Positions 8,869 through 15,620 of a DNA stretch of 40,542 nucleotides are shown here, in pieces. The notes beneath the pieces were generated by a model. It searched no databases, was not told the origin of the DNA, and saw only the letters and a program-made list of their open reading frames with translations. The position numbers and the translations under genes are program-made. Source of the DNA: Actinoplanes nipponensis (GTDB lineage: Bacteria > Actinomycetota > Actinomycetes > Mycobacteriales > Micromonosporaceae); the NCBI RefSeq assembly GCF_016862275.1, contig NZ_BOMQ01000058.1:1-40542 (forward strand). The letters are read 5' to 3'. The stretch's first letter is position 1. The number at the start of each line of letters is the position of its first letter.

Positions 8869-10128
8869 TCAGACCGTGAGCAGGTCCGGGACCGTCCGCG
8901 GGTCGGTCGGCGCCAGCAGGTGCAGCAGCGAGCGGGCCGCCGCGATCACCAGCGTCCGGTCGTAGGTCGTGGCGAAGGCGAAGCGCCGGTCCGCCTCGGG
9001 GCCGTCGTCGCCCAGATCGCGGGCGACCAGGGCGGCCGCCTGGTGCGGCCCGACCACCAGCACGTTCCACTCCCCGCGCAGGGTGTCGCCGGCGGCCAGG
9101 GCCGCGCCCCGCACGCCGGGCGCGGGCTCGTCGCCGAGGTCCACCCCCAGGGCCGCCACCAGCGGGCTGCGGGTGGCGATCGCGATGTACCGGCGGGCCG
9201 TCGCCCGGGTGAAGTGCCGGGCCTCCTGGAAGCAGGAGAGCAGCACCGGCGGCTGGTGGCTGTCGCGGGCCAGCGCCTCCAGGTACTTGCTGATCGGCAT
9301 CAGCGCCGCCTTGGTGGTGACCACCGTGGGCCGCTGCGCCGCGACGATCTCGAACGGCGTCCCGCCGGTCCGGTCGGTGACCGGCGGCGACAACAGCGGC
9401 AGCTGGGCGCCCACCGGCTCCGGCACGGCCGGCAGGGGAGCGGGACGCCCGTAGCGCCAGCCCTGGCCGACGGTCGCGCCCATCGTGCGGGCGATGATCT
9501 CGTGCGCCTCGGTCTCCACCCCCTCGGCGAGCACGGTCGCCCCGCTGGCCTCGGCGTACGCCGCCACGGCGGCGACCACGTGCGAGGTGTGCGGGTCGTC
9601 GGGGGAGTGCAGCAGCTGCATGTCCAGCTTCACGACGTCCGGGTGCACGAACGGCATCAGGGCCAGCGACATCGGGTCCGCGCCGACGTCGTCCAGGGCC
9701 ACGCCCCAGCCCGCCGCCCGGCAGTTCGCCGCGGCCGAGAGCAGCCCGGACGGGTCCGCCGCGATCGCCCGCTCGGTCATCTCGGTGACCACGCGCAGCC
9801 GGTCGCGGGCCAGCGCGACGACCGGCGCCAGGTCCGCGGGGCACGGGGTGTGCCACGCGGTGGGCTCCATGTTGACGAACAGGGTCTGGCGCAGGCCGGC
9901 GTCCAGGGCCGCACGGTAGGCCGCCGCCCGGCACACCCAGTCCAGCTCGCCGTCGCGCCCGGCGGCGCGGGCGGCGGCGAACAGGGTCACGGGCGATTCC
10001 CACGGGCTGCCGGCCGGGCCGCGGCTGAGGGCCTCGTAGCCCAGCACCCGCCCGGAGGAGAGCTCCACCAGCGGCTGGAACAGCGAGGTCACCGCGCGGT
10101 CGTCGATGACGTCATGGATGGTCCGCAC
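8869..10128 (-). CDS. EAL + DICT domain c-di-GMP protein
   Basis: A 419-residue soluble protein. Residues about 10-235 form an EAL domain, the family that hydrolyses or senses cyclic di-GMP. The catalytic set appears complete: EAL at 32-34 in YEALSRG, N86 in VNMEP, E116 in TEMTE, the DD pair 146-147 in LDDVGAD, K167 in VKLD, E202 in AEGVET and Q222. It is therefore likely an active phosphodiesterase. Residues about 257-400 form a DICT domain (the family motif QEARHFTRATARRY is at 301-314), a sensory module found with c-di-GMP proteins and regulators. There is no membrane segment. The start is uncertain: GTG 10128 is used because the 40 codons upstream are AT-rich and contain rare codons such as TTA, unlike coding sequence here; no good ribosome site precedes it. 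A GGDEF protein lies 26 kb away in the same window. Confidence 0.85.
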   Translation of the reverse strand: MRTIHDVIDDRAVTSLFQPLVELSSGRVLGYEALSRGPAGSPWESPVTLFAAARAAGRDGELDWVCRAAAYRAALDAGLRQTLFVNMEPTAWHTPCPADLAPVVALARDRLRVVTEMTERAIAADPSGLLSAAANCRAAGWGVALDDVGADPMSLALMPFVHPDVVKLDMQLLHSPDDPHTSHVVAAVAAYAEASGATVLAEGVETEAHEIIARTMGATVGQGWRYGRPAPLPAVPEPVGAQLPLLSPPVTDRTGGTPFEIVAAQRPTVVTTKAALMPISKYLEALARDSHQPPVLLSCFQEARHFTRATARRYIAIATRSPLVAALGVDLGDEPAPGVRGAALAAGDTLRGEWNVLVVGPHQAAALVARDLGDDGPEADRRFAFATTYDRTLVIAAARSLLHLLAPTDPRTVPDLLTV

Positions 10129-10210
10129 ACCCTGACATCGGCGGCGCGCGGGCCGGTCTGAGCTTTGCGGCGAGTCCCGCCGCCCGCGGAGAGCGCTCCC
10201 TGAGGCCGGG

Positions 10211-10262
10211 GATCGAAAATCTTCGTTATGCGTCTTTACTGTTAACACTCTTTAAATTACGT
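10211..10262. promoter_or_regulatory. AT-rich divergent promoter region
   Basis: A run of about 50 bases with far more A+T than its surroundings, including GTTAAC and TTTAAATTA, lies between the divergent EAL-DICT and LPMO genes. It probably carries promoters for one or both, but no convincing -35/-10 pair could be fixed. Confidence 0.4.
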
Positions 10263-10343
10263 TGAGCCTATCGCCGACGGAGCTTCCATCCATCGGGCAA
10301 TGTCGATGCCATCCGGGTCCGCCGGCGTGGCACGCCGTGGCCC

Positions 10344-10380
10344 GCGGCAGGCCGGGTCCCCCCAGACCCCGGCCTGCCGC
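10344..10380 (+). promoter_or_regulatory. Leader hairpin just before the LPMO ribosome site
   Basis: A perfect 13-base inverted repeat (10344-10356 and 10368-10380, 11-base loop) ends nine bases before the AGGAG ribosome site of the LPMO gene. As the upstream gene is divergent, it cannot be that gene's terminator. It may stabilise the mRNA leader or act as an attenuator; the role is inferred. Confidence 0.5.
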
Positions 10381-10401
10381 CCCCATGAAGAGGAGCGCTT
10401 C

Positions 10402-11163
10402 ATGAGAAGGAAAGTCACCCTGCCCCTGCTGACCGTGGCCACGGTCGGCGCCTCGCTGTTCGTCGCCGTCGCGCCGGCCTCGGCGCACGGCTACATCTCC
10501 TCGCCGCCGAGCCGGCAGGCCAACTGCGCCCGCGGCGCGGTGGCCAACTGCGGCGACATCGTCTACGAGCCGCAGAGCGTCGAGGCGCCCAAGGGCTCGA
10601 CGCAGTGCAACGGCGGCGGCAGCCGCTTCGCCGTCCTCAACGACAACAGCCGCAACTGGCCCGCCGCCAGCGTCGGCTCCTCGGTGACGTTCAACTGGGT
10701 GCTCACCGCCCGGCACGCCACCAGCACGTGGGAGTACTTCATCGGCGGGACCAAGCTGGCCACCTTCAACGACGGCGGCGCGCAGCCCGGCGCCACCAAG
10801 TCGCACACCGTCAGCATGGGTGGCTTCACCGGCCGGCAGACCGTGCTGGCCCGGTGGAACATCGCGGACACGGTGAACGCGTTCTACTCCTGCGTGGATG
10901 TGAACATCGGCGGCGGTGGCACCACCCCGCCGCCCACCACCCCGCCGCCCACCACCCCGCCGCCGACCACGCCGCCGCCCACCCAGCCCACCACGCCGCC
11001 GACGACCCAGCCGCCGGCCGGCGGGACCTGGCGGGCGGGCACCGCGTACGTGCCCGGCAACGTCGTCACCTACGGCGGCGCCTCGTACAGCTGCCGGCAG
11101 GCGCACACCGCGCTGGTCGGCTGGGAGCCGCCGAACGTCCCGGCCCTCTGGTCGCGGATCTGA
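10402..11163 (+). CDS. Secreted AA10 lytic polysaccharide monooxygenase with CBM5/12
   Basis: A 253-residue secreted copper enzyme that oxidatively cleaves chitin or cellulose. Residues 1-28 are a signal peptide ending ASA, so signal cleavage would expose His29 (HGYISSPPSR) as the required N-terminal histidine. The second copper ligand is His105 in TARHATSTW, and the axial Phe161 is in NAFYSCVDV, so the histidine brace is complete. The catalytic domain spans about 29-168. A Thr/Pro linker (about 170-203) built from four 15-base repeats leads to a C-terminal carbohydrate-binding module of the CBM5/12 type (WRAGTAYVPGNVVTYGG, about 204-253), which usually binds chitin. The ATG at 10402 has AGGAG eight bases upstream. 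A strong hairpin terminator follows. Chitin is the likelier substrate because of the CBM, but cellulose-active AA10 enzymes are close relatives. Confidence 0.93.
   Translation: MRRKVTLPLLTVATVGASLFVAVAPASAHGYISSPPSRQANCARGAVANCGDIVYEPQSVEAPKGSTQCNGGGSRFAVLNDNSRNWPAASVGSSVTFNWVLTARHATSTWEYFIGGTKLATFNDGGAQPGATKSHTVSMGGFTGRQTVLARWNIADTVNAFYSCVDVNIGGGGTTPPPTTPPPTTPPPTTPPPTQPTTPPTTQPPAGGTWRAGTAYVPGNVVTYGGASYSCRQAHTALVGWEPPNVPALWSRI
10921..10980 (+). repeat. 15-base tandem repeats coding the LPMO linker
   Basis: Four near-identical 15-base units (ACCACCCCGCCGCCC) encode a repeated Thr-Thr-Pro-Pro-Pro linker between the catalytic and carbohydrate-binding domains. Such repeats change copy number easily. 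Confidence 0.85.
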
Positions 11164-11174
11164 GTTCACGCCCG

Positions 11175-11214
11175 GGCGCGCGGGTCCACGGCCACCGTCG
11201 TGGACCCGCGCGCC
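11175..11214 (+). terminator. Terminator after the LPMO gene
   Basis: A perfect 16-base inverted repeat (11175-11190 and 11199-11214) with an eight-base loop begins 11 bases past the LPMO stop. The following lipoprotein gene starts only 20 bases later, so it would depend on readthrough or on a promoter within this short gap. Confidence 0.7.
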
Positions 11215-11234
11215 GATCCCGGCCGGAGGTCACC

Positions 11235-11777
11235 GTGCGCGGACTCGCCGTCGCCCTGCTCGTGCTGGTCGCGCTGGCCGGTTGCGCCCCCGCCGAACCG
11301 GCGCCCCCGCCGCCGTCCTTCAACGGCGCCGACGTGATGTTCCTGCAGATGAGCCTCGACTACATCCGGCAGGGCGAGCAGGTCGTCGCGCCCGCCGGGC
11401 GGCGCGCGACCGACCCCCGGGTGCGCGCGCTGGCCACCGAGCTGGGCGACCAGTGGCGGAGTGAGGCCGTGACCATGCAGCGCTGGCTGACCGGCTGGCA
11501 GCAACCGCCGTCGGCGGACCCGGCCGCCGGGGCCCACGCCGGACACGGCGACCCGCACTCGCTGCGGCCCGCGGACATCGCCGAGCTCGAGGCCGCCCGC
11601 GGCGCCGACTTCGACCGTACGGCGGTCAGCCTGCTCCTGGGGCACCTGCACAACTGCGTCGAGGTGGCCCGGATGGAGGCCGCCGGAGGGCAGTACCCGC
11701 CCGCCCGGGCCCTCGCCGGGACGATGACCGCCCGGCGCCAGGCGCAGATCCAGCGGCTGCTGACACTGGCGGCGTAG
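11235..11777 (+). CDS. DUF305 family lipoprotein
   Basis: A 180-residue lipoprotein: a signal peptide ends in a clean lipobox LAGC with lipidated Cys17. The remainder fits the DUF305 four-helix family (FLQMSLDYIRQG at 36-47, and the second repeat around 123-150 with GHLHNCVEVARMEA). Some DUF305 proteins, such as cyanobacterial CopM, bind copper. The His pair normal in the first helix is replaced here by Tyr-Ile, while a His cluster HAGHGDPH lies at 101-108 and two further His at 137 and 139. The GTG start at 11235 has GGAGGT five bases upstream. It follows the copper-dependent LPMO gene on the same strand, with a terminator between. A copper-handling role at the cell surface is possible but only inferred. 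Confidence 0.8.
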   Translation: MRGLAVALLVLVALAGCAPAEPAPPPPSFNGADVMFLQMSLDYIRQGEQVVAPAGRRATDPRVRALATELGDQWRSEAVTMQRWLTGWQQPPSADPAAGAHAGHGDPHSLRPADIAELEAARGADFDRTAVSLLLGHLHNCVEVARMEAAGGQYPPARALAGTMTARRQAQIQRLLTLAA

Positions 11778-11792
11778 GCCGTTCGGCCCTGC

Positions 11793-11804
11793 TTGAAGCT
11801 TCAA
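11793..11804 (+). promoter_or_regulatory. MarR operator palindrome
   Basis: The 12-base perfect palindrome TTGAAGCTTCAA lies eight bases upstream of the -10 box of the marR-family gene, across its expected -35 region. MarR-family sites are typically palindromes of this kind, so autorepression is the natural reading. Confidence 0.7.
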
Positions 11805-11812
11805 ACGAGCAG

Positions 11813-11818
11813 TACGAT
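11813..11818 (+). promoter_or_regulatory. Leaderless-type -10 box of the MarR gene
   Basis: TACGAT matches TANNNT and ends seven bases before the GTG at 11826. It overlaps the ATG at 11817, which argues against that ATG as the start. Confidence 0.55.
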
Positions 11819-11825
11819 GGTCGGC

Positions 11826-12314
11826 GTGACGGTCGATTCCCCTCGCTGGCTCAGCCCCGACGAGCTGCGGGCCTGGCTTCCCCTGGGCGGCCTGCTCCTG
11901 AAGCTGCCCGCCGCCCTGGACGCGCAGATGCAACGCGACTCGGGACTGAGCCACTTCGAGTACCTCGTCCTGGCCAGCCTGTCCGAGGCGCCGGAGCGCA
12001 CCCGCCGGATGAGCGAGCTGGCCGCGCTGGCCAACGGCTCGCTGTCCCGGCTCTCGCACGTGGTCAAGCGCCTGGAGAACCGCGGCTGGATCGAGCGCCG
12101 GCCCTGCCCCTCCGACGGCCGCTACACCAACGCGGTGCTCACCGAGGCCGGCTGGATCAAGGTGCTGGCAAGCGCGCCCGGCCACGTCGAGGCCGTCCGC
12201 GCGCTGGTGCTCGACGCGCTGTCCACTCAGGAGCTGGAGCAGCTCGGCGCGGTGGCCCGGCGGATCCTCGACCGCCTCGAGACCGGCGACGCCCGCAACT
12301 CGTGTCCCGGCTGA
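11826..12314 (+). CDS. MarR-family transcription regulator
   Basis: A 162-residue MarR-type repressor with a winged helix in the centre: RRMSELAALANGSLSRLSHVVKRLENRGWIERRP, recognition helix around the SLSRLSHVVKRL part and the wing with the conserved DGRYTNAVLT. The N- and C-terminal helices form the dimer interface. MarR proteins usually repress their own gene and a nearby efflux or detoxification gene when no ligand is bound. Start: GTG 11826, seven bases after a TACGAT box; the ATG three codons upstream overlaps that box and the TTG further up lies inside the operator palindrome. The adjacent target may be the GNAT gene 27 bases downstream, although that gene has its own TANNNT box. Ligand unknown. 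Confidence 0.9.
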   Translation: MTVDSPRWLSPDELRAWLPLGGLLLKLPAALDAQMQRDSGLSHFEYLVLASLSEAPERTRRMSELAALANGSLSRLSHVVKRLENRGWIERRPCPSDGRYTNAVLTEAGWIKVLASAPGHVEAVRALVLDALSTQELEQLGAVARRILDRLETGDARNSCPG

Positions 12315-12328
12315 CGACCGCGGGCGGA

Positions 12329-12334
12329 TAGGGT
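12329..12334 (+). promoter_or_regulatory. Leaderless-type -10 box of the GNAT gene
   Basis: TAGGGT ends seven bases before the ATG at 12342; no ribosome site is present. Confidence 0.45.
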
Positions 12335-12341
12335 CGCGGGC

Positions 12342-12875
12342 ATGGCCGAGCTGATCGCACCCACCGTCCGCCTGCGGGAGTCCTGGCTGCGGTCCCGCGA
12401 CGAGTGGGGAAGCGGCGTGCACCAGGACGGCGCGGGTCTGCGCCCGGGTGACGACGTGGACAGCCCCGACGGCTTCGCCGCCTGGGTGCGCCGCCTGCTC
12501 AGCGAGTCCGACCCGGCGGCCCCGCCGCCGGAGGGCTGGGTGCGCTGCACGTACTGGTGGATCGTGGCCGACGACGAGGTGCTCGGCGCGATCGCGCTGC
12601 GGCACGAGCTCAACGACTTCCTGCTGGAGGCCGGCGGGCACATCGGCTACGGCGTACGGCCGTCGGCGCGCCGCCGCGGCCTGGCGTCGTTCGCGCTGGG
12701 CCGGGTCCTGCCGCACGCGGCCGAGCTCGGGCTGACCCGGGTCCTGCTCACCTGCCGCGTGGACAACGAGGGCTCGCGCCGCACGATCGAGCGCCACGGC
12801 GGCGAGCTGGAGGACATCCGCGACACCGACCTCGGCCGGCTGCGCCGCTACTGGATCACGCTCGCCGGCGGTTAG
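12342..12875 (+). CDS. GNAT family acetyltransferase
   Basis: A 177-residue GCN5-related N-acetyltransferase, which moves an acetyl group from acetyl-CoA to an amine. The acetyl-CoA pyrophosphate-binding motif A is GYGVRPSARRRGLASFAL around residues 104-121, and motif B follows as TCRVDNEGSRRTIERHGGE, the pattern seen in acetyltransferases related to the RimJ/RimL group. The substrate cannot be told; small molecules, antibiotics and protein N-termini are all possible. The ATG at 12342 lacks a ribosome site but has a TANNNT box seven bases upstream. Its TAG stop overlaps the TAA stop of the convergent response regulator gene by four bases. It may be controlled with the MarR gene just upstream. 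Confidence 0.87.
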   Translation: MAELIAPTVRLRESWLRSRDEWGSGVHQDGAGLRPGDDVDSPDGFAAWVRRLLSESDPAAPPPEGWVRCTYWWIVADDEVLGAIALRHELNDFLLEAGGHIGYGVRPSARRRGLASFALGRVLPHAAELGLTRVLLTCRVDNEGSRRTIERHGGELEDIRDTDLGRLRRYWITLAGG

Positions 12876-13510
12876 CCCACCAGCCGCCGCTCCCAGGCCC
12901 AGGCGGCGATCTCCACCCGGTTGCGCGCCCCCAGCTTGGTCTGCACGCTGCCCAGGTGGGTCTTCACGGTGCCCACGGAGATGAACAGCTGGGTCGCGAT
13001 CTCCGCGTTGGTCAGCCCGCGGGCGGCCAGCTTGACCACGTCCAGCTCCCGCGGGGACAGGCCGCCGTCGTCGCCGGTGGGCGCCGGTGGGGACAGGTGC
13101 TCCAGCAGCCGTACGGTGATCGACGGGCTGATCAGCGCGTCCCCGGAGACCGCCGCGCGGACCGCCTCCACCAGCAGCGCCGGGCCCGAGTCCTTGAGCA
13201 GGAAGCCGGCCGCGCCGTTGCGCAGCGCCTGGTGCACGTACTCGTCGAGGTCGAAGGTCGTCACGACGACCACCTTGATCGGGTCCGCGACGCCCGGGCC
13301 GGCCAGCAGCCGCAGGGCCTCCAGGCCGTCCATCCGGGGCATCCGGATGTCGAAGAGCGCCACGTCCGGCTTCAGCCGGCGGACCATCGCCACCGCCTCG
13401 ACGCCGTCCGCGGCCTCGCCGATCAGCTCCATGTCGGGCTGCGCGCCGATGATCATGCCGAAGCCGGTCCGGACCATCGCCTGGTCGTCAGCGATCATCA
13501 CGCGGATCAC
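12872..13510 (-). CDS. NarL/DesR-type response regulator
   Basis: A 212-residue two-component response regulator. The receiver domain has the acidic pair in MIADDQ (7-9), phospho-acceptor D54 in ALFDIRMP and the conserved lysine in FLLKDSG. The C-terminal LuxR/NarL helix-turn-helix reads LSPRELDVVKLAARGLTN then AEIATQLFISVGTVKTHLGS. It works with the sensor kinase encoded directly upstream: the GTG start at 13510 overlaps the kinase stop as GTGA and is preceded by AGGAGG. The divergent ABC exporter genes are the likely target, as in many actinobacterial DesK/DesR-like sensor-exporter pairs that respond to cell-wall-active compounds. That target is inferred from position. Confidence 0.95.
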   Translation of the reverse strand: MIRVMIADDQAMVRTGFGMIIGAQPDMELIGEAADGVEAVAMVRRLKPDVALFDIRMPRMDGLEALRLLAGPGVADPIKVVVVTTFDLDEYVHQALRNGAAGFLLKDSGPALLVEAVRAAVSGDALISPSITVRLLEHLSPPAPTGDDGGLSPRELDVVKLAARGLTNAEIATQLFISVGTVKTHLGSVQTKLGARNRVEIAAWAWERRLVG

Positions 13511-14682
13511 CGCGTCACCTCCTGGTCGAGCGGCAGGGCCGCGTCGACCACCCAGCCGCCGTCGATGCCCGGCCCGGCGGTGATGCGACCGCCGACCGCA
13601 CGGACCCGTTCGCTCAGGCCCACGAGACCGTACCCCGGCGCCTCGCGCGGTATCGCCGCCCGGGGCGGCGCGCCGTCGTTGGCCACCCGGACCAGCAGCC
13701 AGTCCGGGGTACGGCGCACCCACACGTCCGCCACCCGGGCGTCCTTGGCGTGCCGGCGGATGTTGGTCAGCGCCTCCATCACCACCCGGTACGCCGACGT
13801 GGACACCTCCACCGGCACCCCGGCGGTGCTGCCGTCCACGTGCAACCGGGCCAGCACGTCGCCCGCGGCGCTGAACTGCTCCAGCAGCGGGGCCAGCTCG
13901 TCCACCCCGGCCAGCGGCGCGAGCGGCGCGTCGGGCCGGGCGTTCGGGTCACGCAGCACCCCCACCATGCGCCGCATCGACGCCATGGTCTCCGCGCCGG
14001 CCGCCTCGATCTGCTCCAGCGCCAGCAGCACCCGCTTCGGGTCCTGCTCGGCGATGAACCGTGCCCCCTGCGCCTGCACGACGATGCCGGTCACGTGGTG
14101 GGCGATGAAGTCGTGCAGATCCCGGGCGAACTCGGCGCGCTGCTCGGCCCGGACCGAGTCCATCGCCCGCAGCCGGGTCGACTCGATCATGCGCAGGTAG
14201 ACGGCGAGGGCGATGACCGCGGTCGCGACCAGGCCCAGGGCCAGACCGGCGATGACGTAGTCGGCGCTGACGCCGGCGCGCAACGGCAGGAACCCGATCG
14301 CCATGCCGAGCAGCAGCACGGTGCCGACCGTCCACCGCGTGTCGCCACGGCGGCAGACCACGAACAACACCGCGAGCAGGCCGACGGCCTCGGCCAGCCC
14401 GAAGCTGCTCCCGATGCCGCCGGACAGCCCGCCCACCGCCAGGGTCAGCAGCAGGGAGAACCCGGCCAGCAGCAGCGCGGCCTTGGGCAGCCGGGTCGAG
14501 CCCTGCCGGTGCCGGGGCAGCCACACGGCGGCCGTGGCCAGGGCGCCGACGAACATCACGAAGGCCAGCGGCAGGCCCCCGGCGGACACGGCGGAGGCCA
14601 GGTCGAGCAGCCCGAGCACGCCCATCACGAACAGCGTGGCGAGCTGCGCGCCGCGGCGGATCAGGTCGGGTCGCGTCAACAT
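13507..14682 (-). CDS. DesK/NarX-like sensor histidine kinase
   Basis: A 391-residue membrane kinase. About six transmembrane segments occupy residues 11-164 (roughly 11-30, 36-54, 68-87, 96-110, 117-134, 142-164) with very short extracellular loops, so the sensor probably reads the membrane or a partner protein. The HisKA_3 dimerisation domain carries phospho-acceptor H190 in ARDLHDFIAHHVTG, and the ATPase domain ends with GYGLVGLSERVRAVGGRI. The partner is the response regulator coupled by a four-base overlap. Start: ATG 14682, eight bases after TACGCT on the minus strand, with no ribosome site; a GTG nine codons upstream lies ahead of that box and is rejected. An ABC exporter operon is divergent 149 bases away. 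Confidence 0.92.
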   Translation of the reverse strand: MLTRPDLIRRGAQLATLFVMGVLGLLDLASAVSAGGLPLAFVMFVGALATAAVWLPRHRQGSTRLPKAALLLAGFSLLLTLAVGGLSGGIGSSFGLAEAVGLLAVLFVVCRRGDTRWTVGTVLLLGMAIGFLPLRAGVSADYVIAGLALGLVATAVIALAVYLRMIESTRLRAMDSVRAEQRAEFARDLHDFIAHHVTGIVVQAQGARFIAEQDPKRVLLALEQIEAAGAETMASMRRMVGVLRDPNARPDAPLAPLAGVDELAPLLEQFSAAGDVLARLHVDGSTAGVPVEVSTSAYRVVMEALTNIRRHAKDARVADVWVRRTPDWLLVRVANDGAPPRAAIPREAPGYGLVGLSERVRAVGGRITAGPGIDGGWVVDAALPLDQEVTR

Positions 14683-14690
14683 CGTGACCC

Positions 14691-14696
14691 AGCGTA
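14691..14696 (-). promoter_or_regulatory. Leaderless-type -10 box of the sensor kinase gene
   Basis: TACGCT on the minus strand ends eight bases before ATG 14682; no Shine-Dalgarno sequence is visible. Confidence 0.45.
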
Positions 14697-14831
14697 ACCG
14701 CTGCTCCACGGGCCTCCATCGGCCGAAAGACAGACCCGCCGCGGCCGCCGTTCCCCGCTGCGGACCGATGCGCGGAGCGCCCGCCGGCCATCAGGCTGCT
14801 CACAGTTTCACCGACCCCTGGAGGCACCCTG

Positions 14832-15620
14832 ATGAGAACGCAGTCCCCGGCCGCCGCGCCGACCACACCGACGGCCGGCCCGGACGACGGCATGACCGCC
14901 GTCGCCGCCGTGGACCTGGTCAAGGTGTACGGCAGCGGCGAGACCGCCGTCCGTGCCCTCGACGGCGTGACCGTCGGCTTCGCCCGCGCCCAGTTCACCG
15001 CGATCATGGGACCGTCCGGCTCCGGCAAGTCCACGCTGATGCACTGCCTGGCCGGGCTGGACACGGCGACCTCCGGCCGGGCGCTGCTGGGCGGCACCGA
15101 CCTGACCGTGCTGGGCGACAAGGTCCTCACCCGGGTCCGCCGCGAACGGATCGGCTTCGTCTTCCAGTCGTTCAACCTGCTCCCGCAGCTGACCGCCGAG
15201 CAGAACATCACCCTGCCGCTGGACCTGGCCGGCCGGCGCGCCGAACGCGGCCTGCTCGCCCACCTGGCCGACGTGCTGGGGCTGCACGGCCGGCTCACCC
15301 ACCGGCCCAGCGAGCTCTCCGGCGGCCAGCAGCAGCGCGTCGCCCTGGCCCGGGCGCTGGTCTCGCGGCCCGAGGTGGTCTTCGCCGACGAGCCGACCGG
15401 CAACCTGGACTCGCGCTCGGGCGCCGAGGTGCTGTCGTTCCTGCGCAACTCGGTCCGCGAGCTGGGCCAGACCGTCGTCATGGTGACCCACGACCCCGGC
15501 GCCGCCGCGTACGCCGACCGGGTCGTGCTGCTGGCCGACGGCCGGGTGGCCGGCGACCTGGACCGCCCCGACCGCGCGGCGATCGCCGACGCCCTGCAGA
15601 ACCTGGGAACCTACCGATGA
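14832..15620 (+). CDS. ABC exporter ATP-binding protein (MacB/LolD type)
   Basis: A 262-residue ATPase of the type that pairs with FtsX-like permeases. Walker A is GPSGSGKS at 60-67, the Q-loop region VFQSFNLLPQLTA follows, the signature is LSGGQQQR, Walker B is VVFADEPTGNLD, and the switch histidine is in MVTHDP. The first 20 residues are an Ala/Pro/Thr-rich extension; ATG 14832 is kept because GGAGG sits eight bases upstream, although Met21 at 14892 begins the conserved part. The permease gene overlaps the stop as ATGA. The divergent sensor kinase and response regulator probably control this exporter; antimicrobial peptide or lipid export is a usual role, here only inferred. Confidence 0.93.
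   Translation: MRTQSPAAAPTTPTAGPDDGMTAVAAVDLVKVYGSGETAVRALDGVTVGFARAQFTAIMGPSGSGKSTLMHCLAGLDTATSGRALLGGTDLTVLGDKVLTRVRRERIGFVFQSFNLLPQLTAEQNITLPLDLAGRRAERGLLAHLADVLGLHGRLTHRPSELSGGQQQRVALARALVSRPEVVFADEPTGNLDSRSGAEVLSFLRNSVRELGQTVVMVTHDPGAAAYADRVVLLADGRVAGDLDRPDRAAIADALQNLGTYR

Noticed and set aside
10129..10248. N-terminal 40-codon extension of the EAL-DICT protein from a GTG at 10248
   Set aside because: The extra codons are AT-rich with rare codons and cover the likely promoter, so the shorter start was used.
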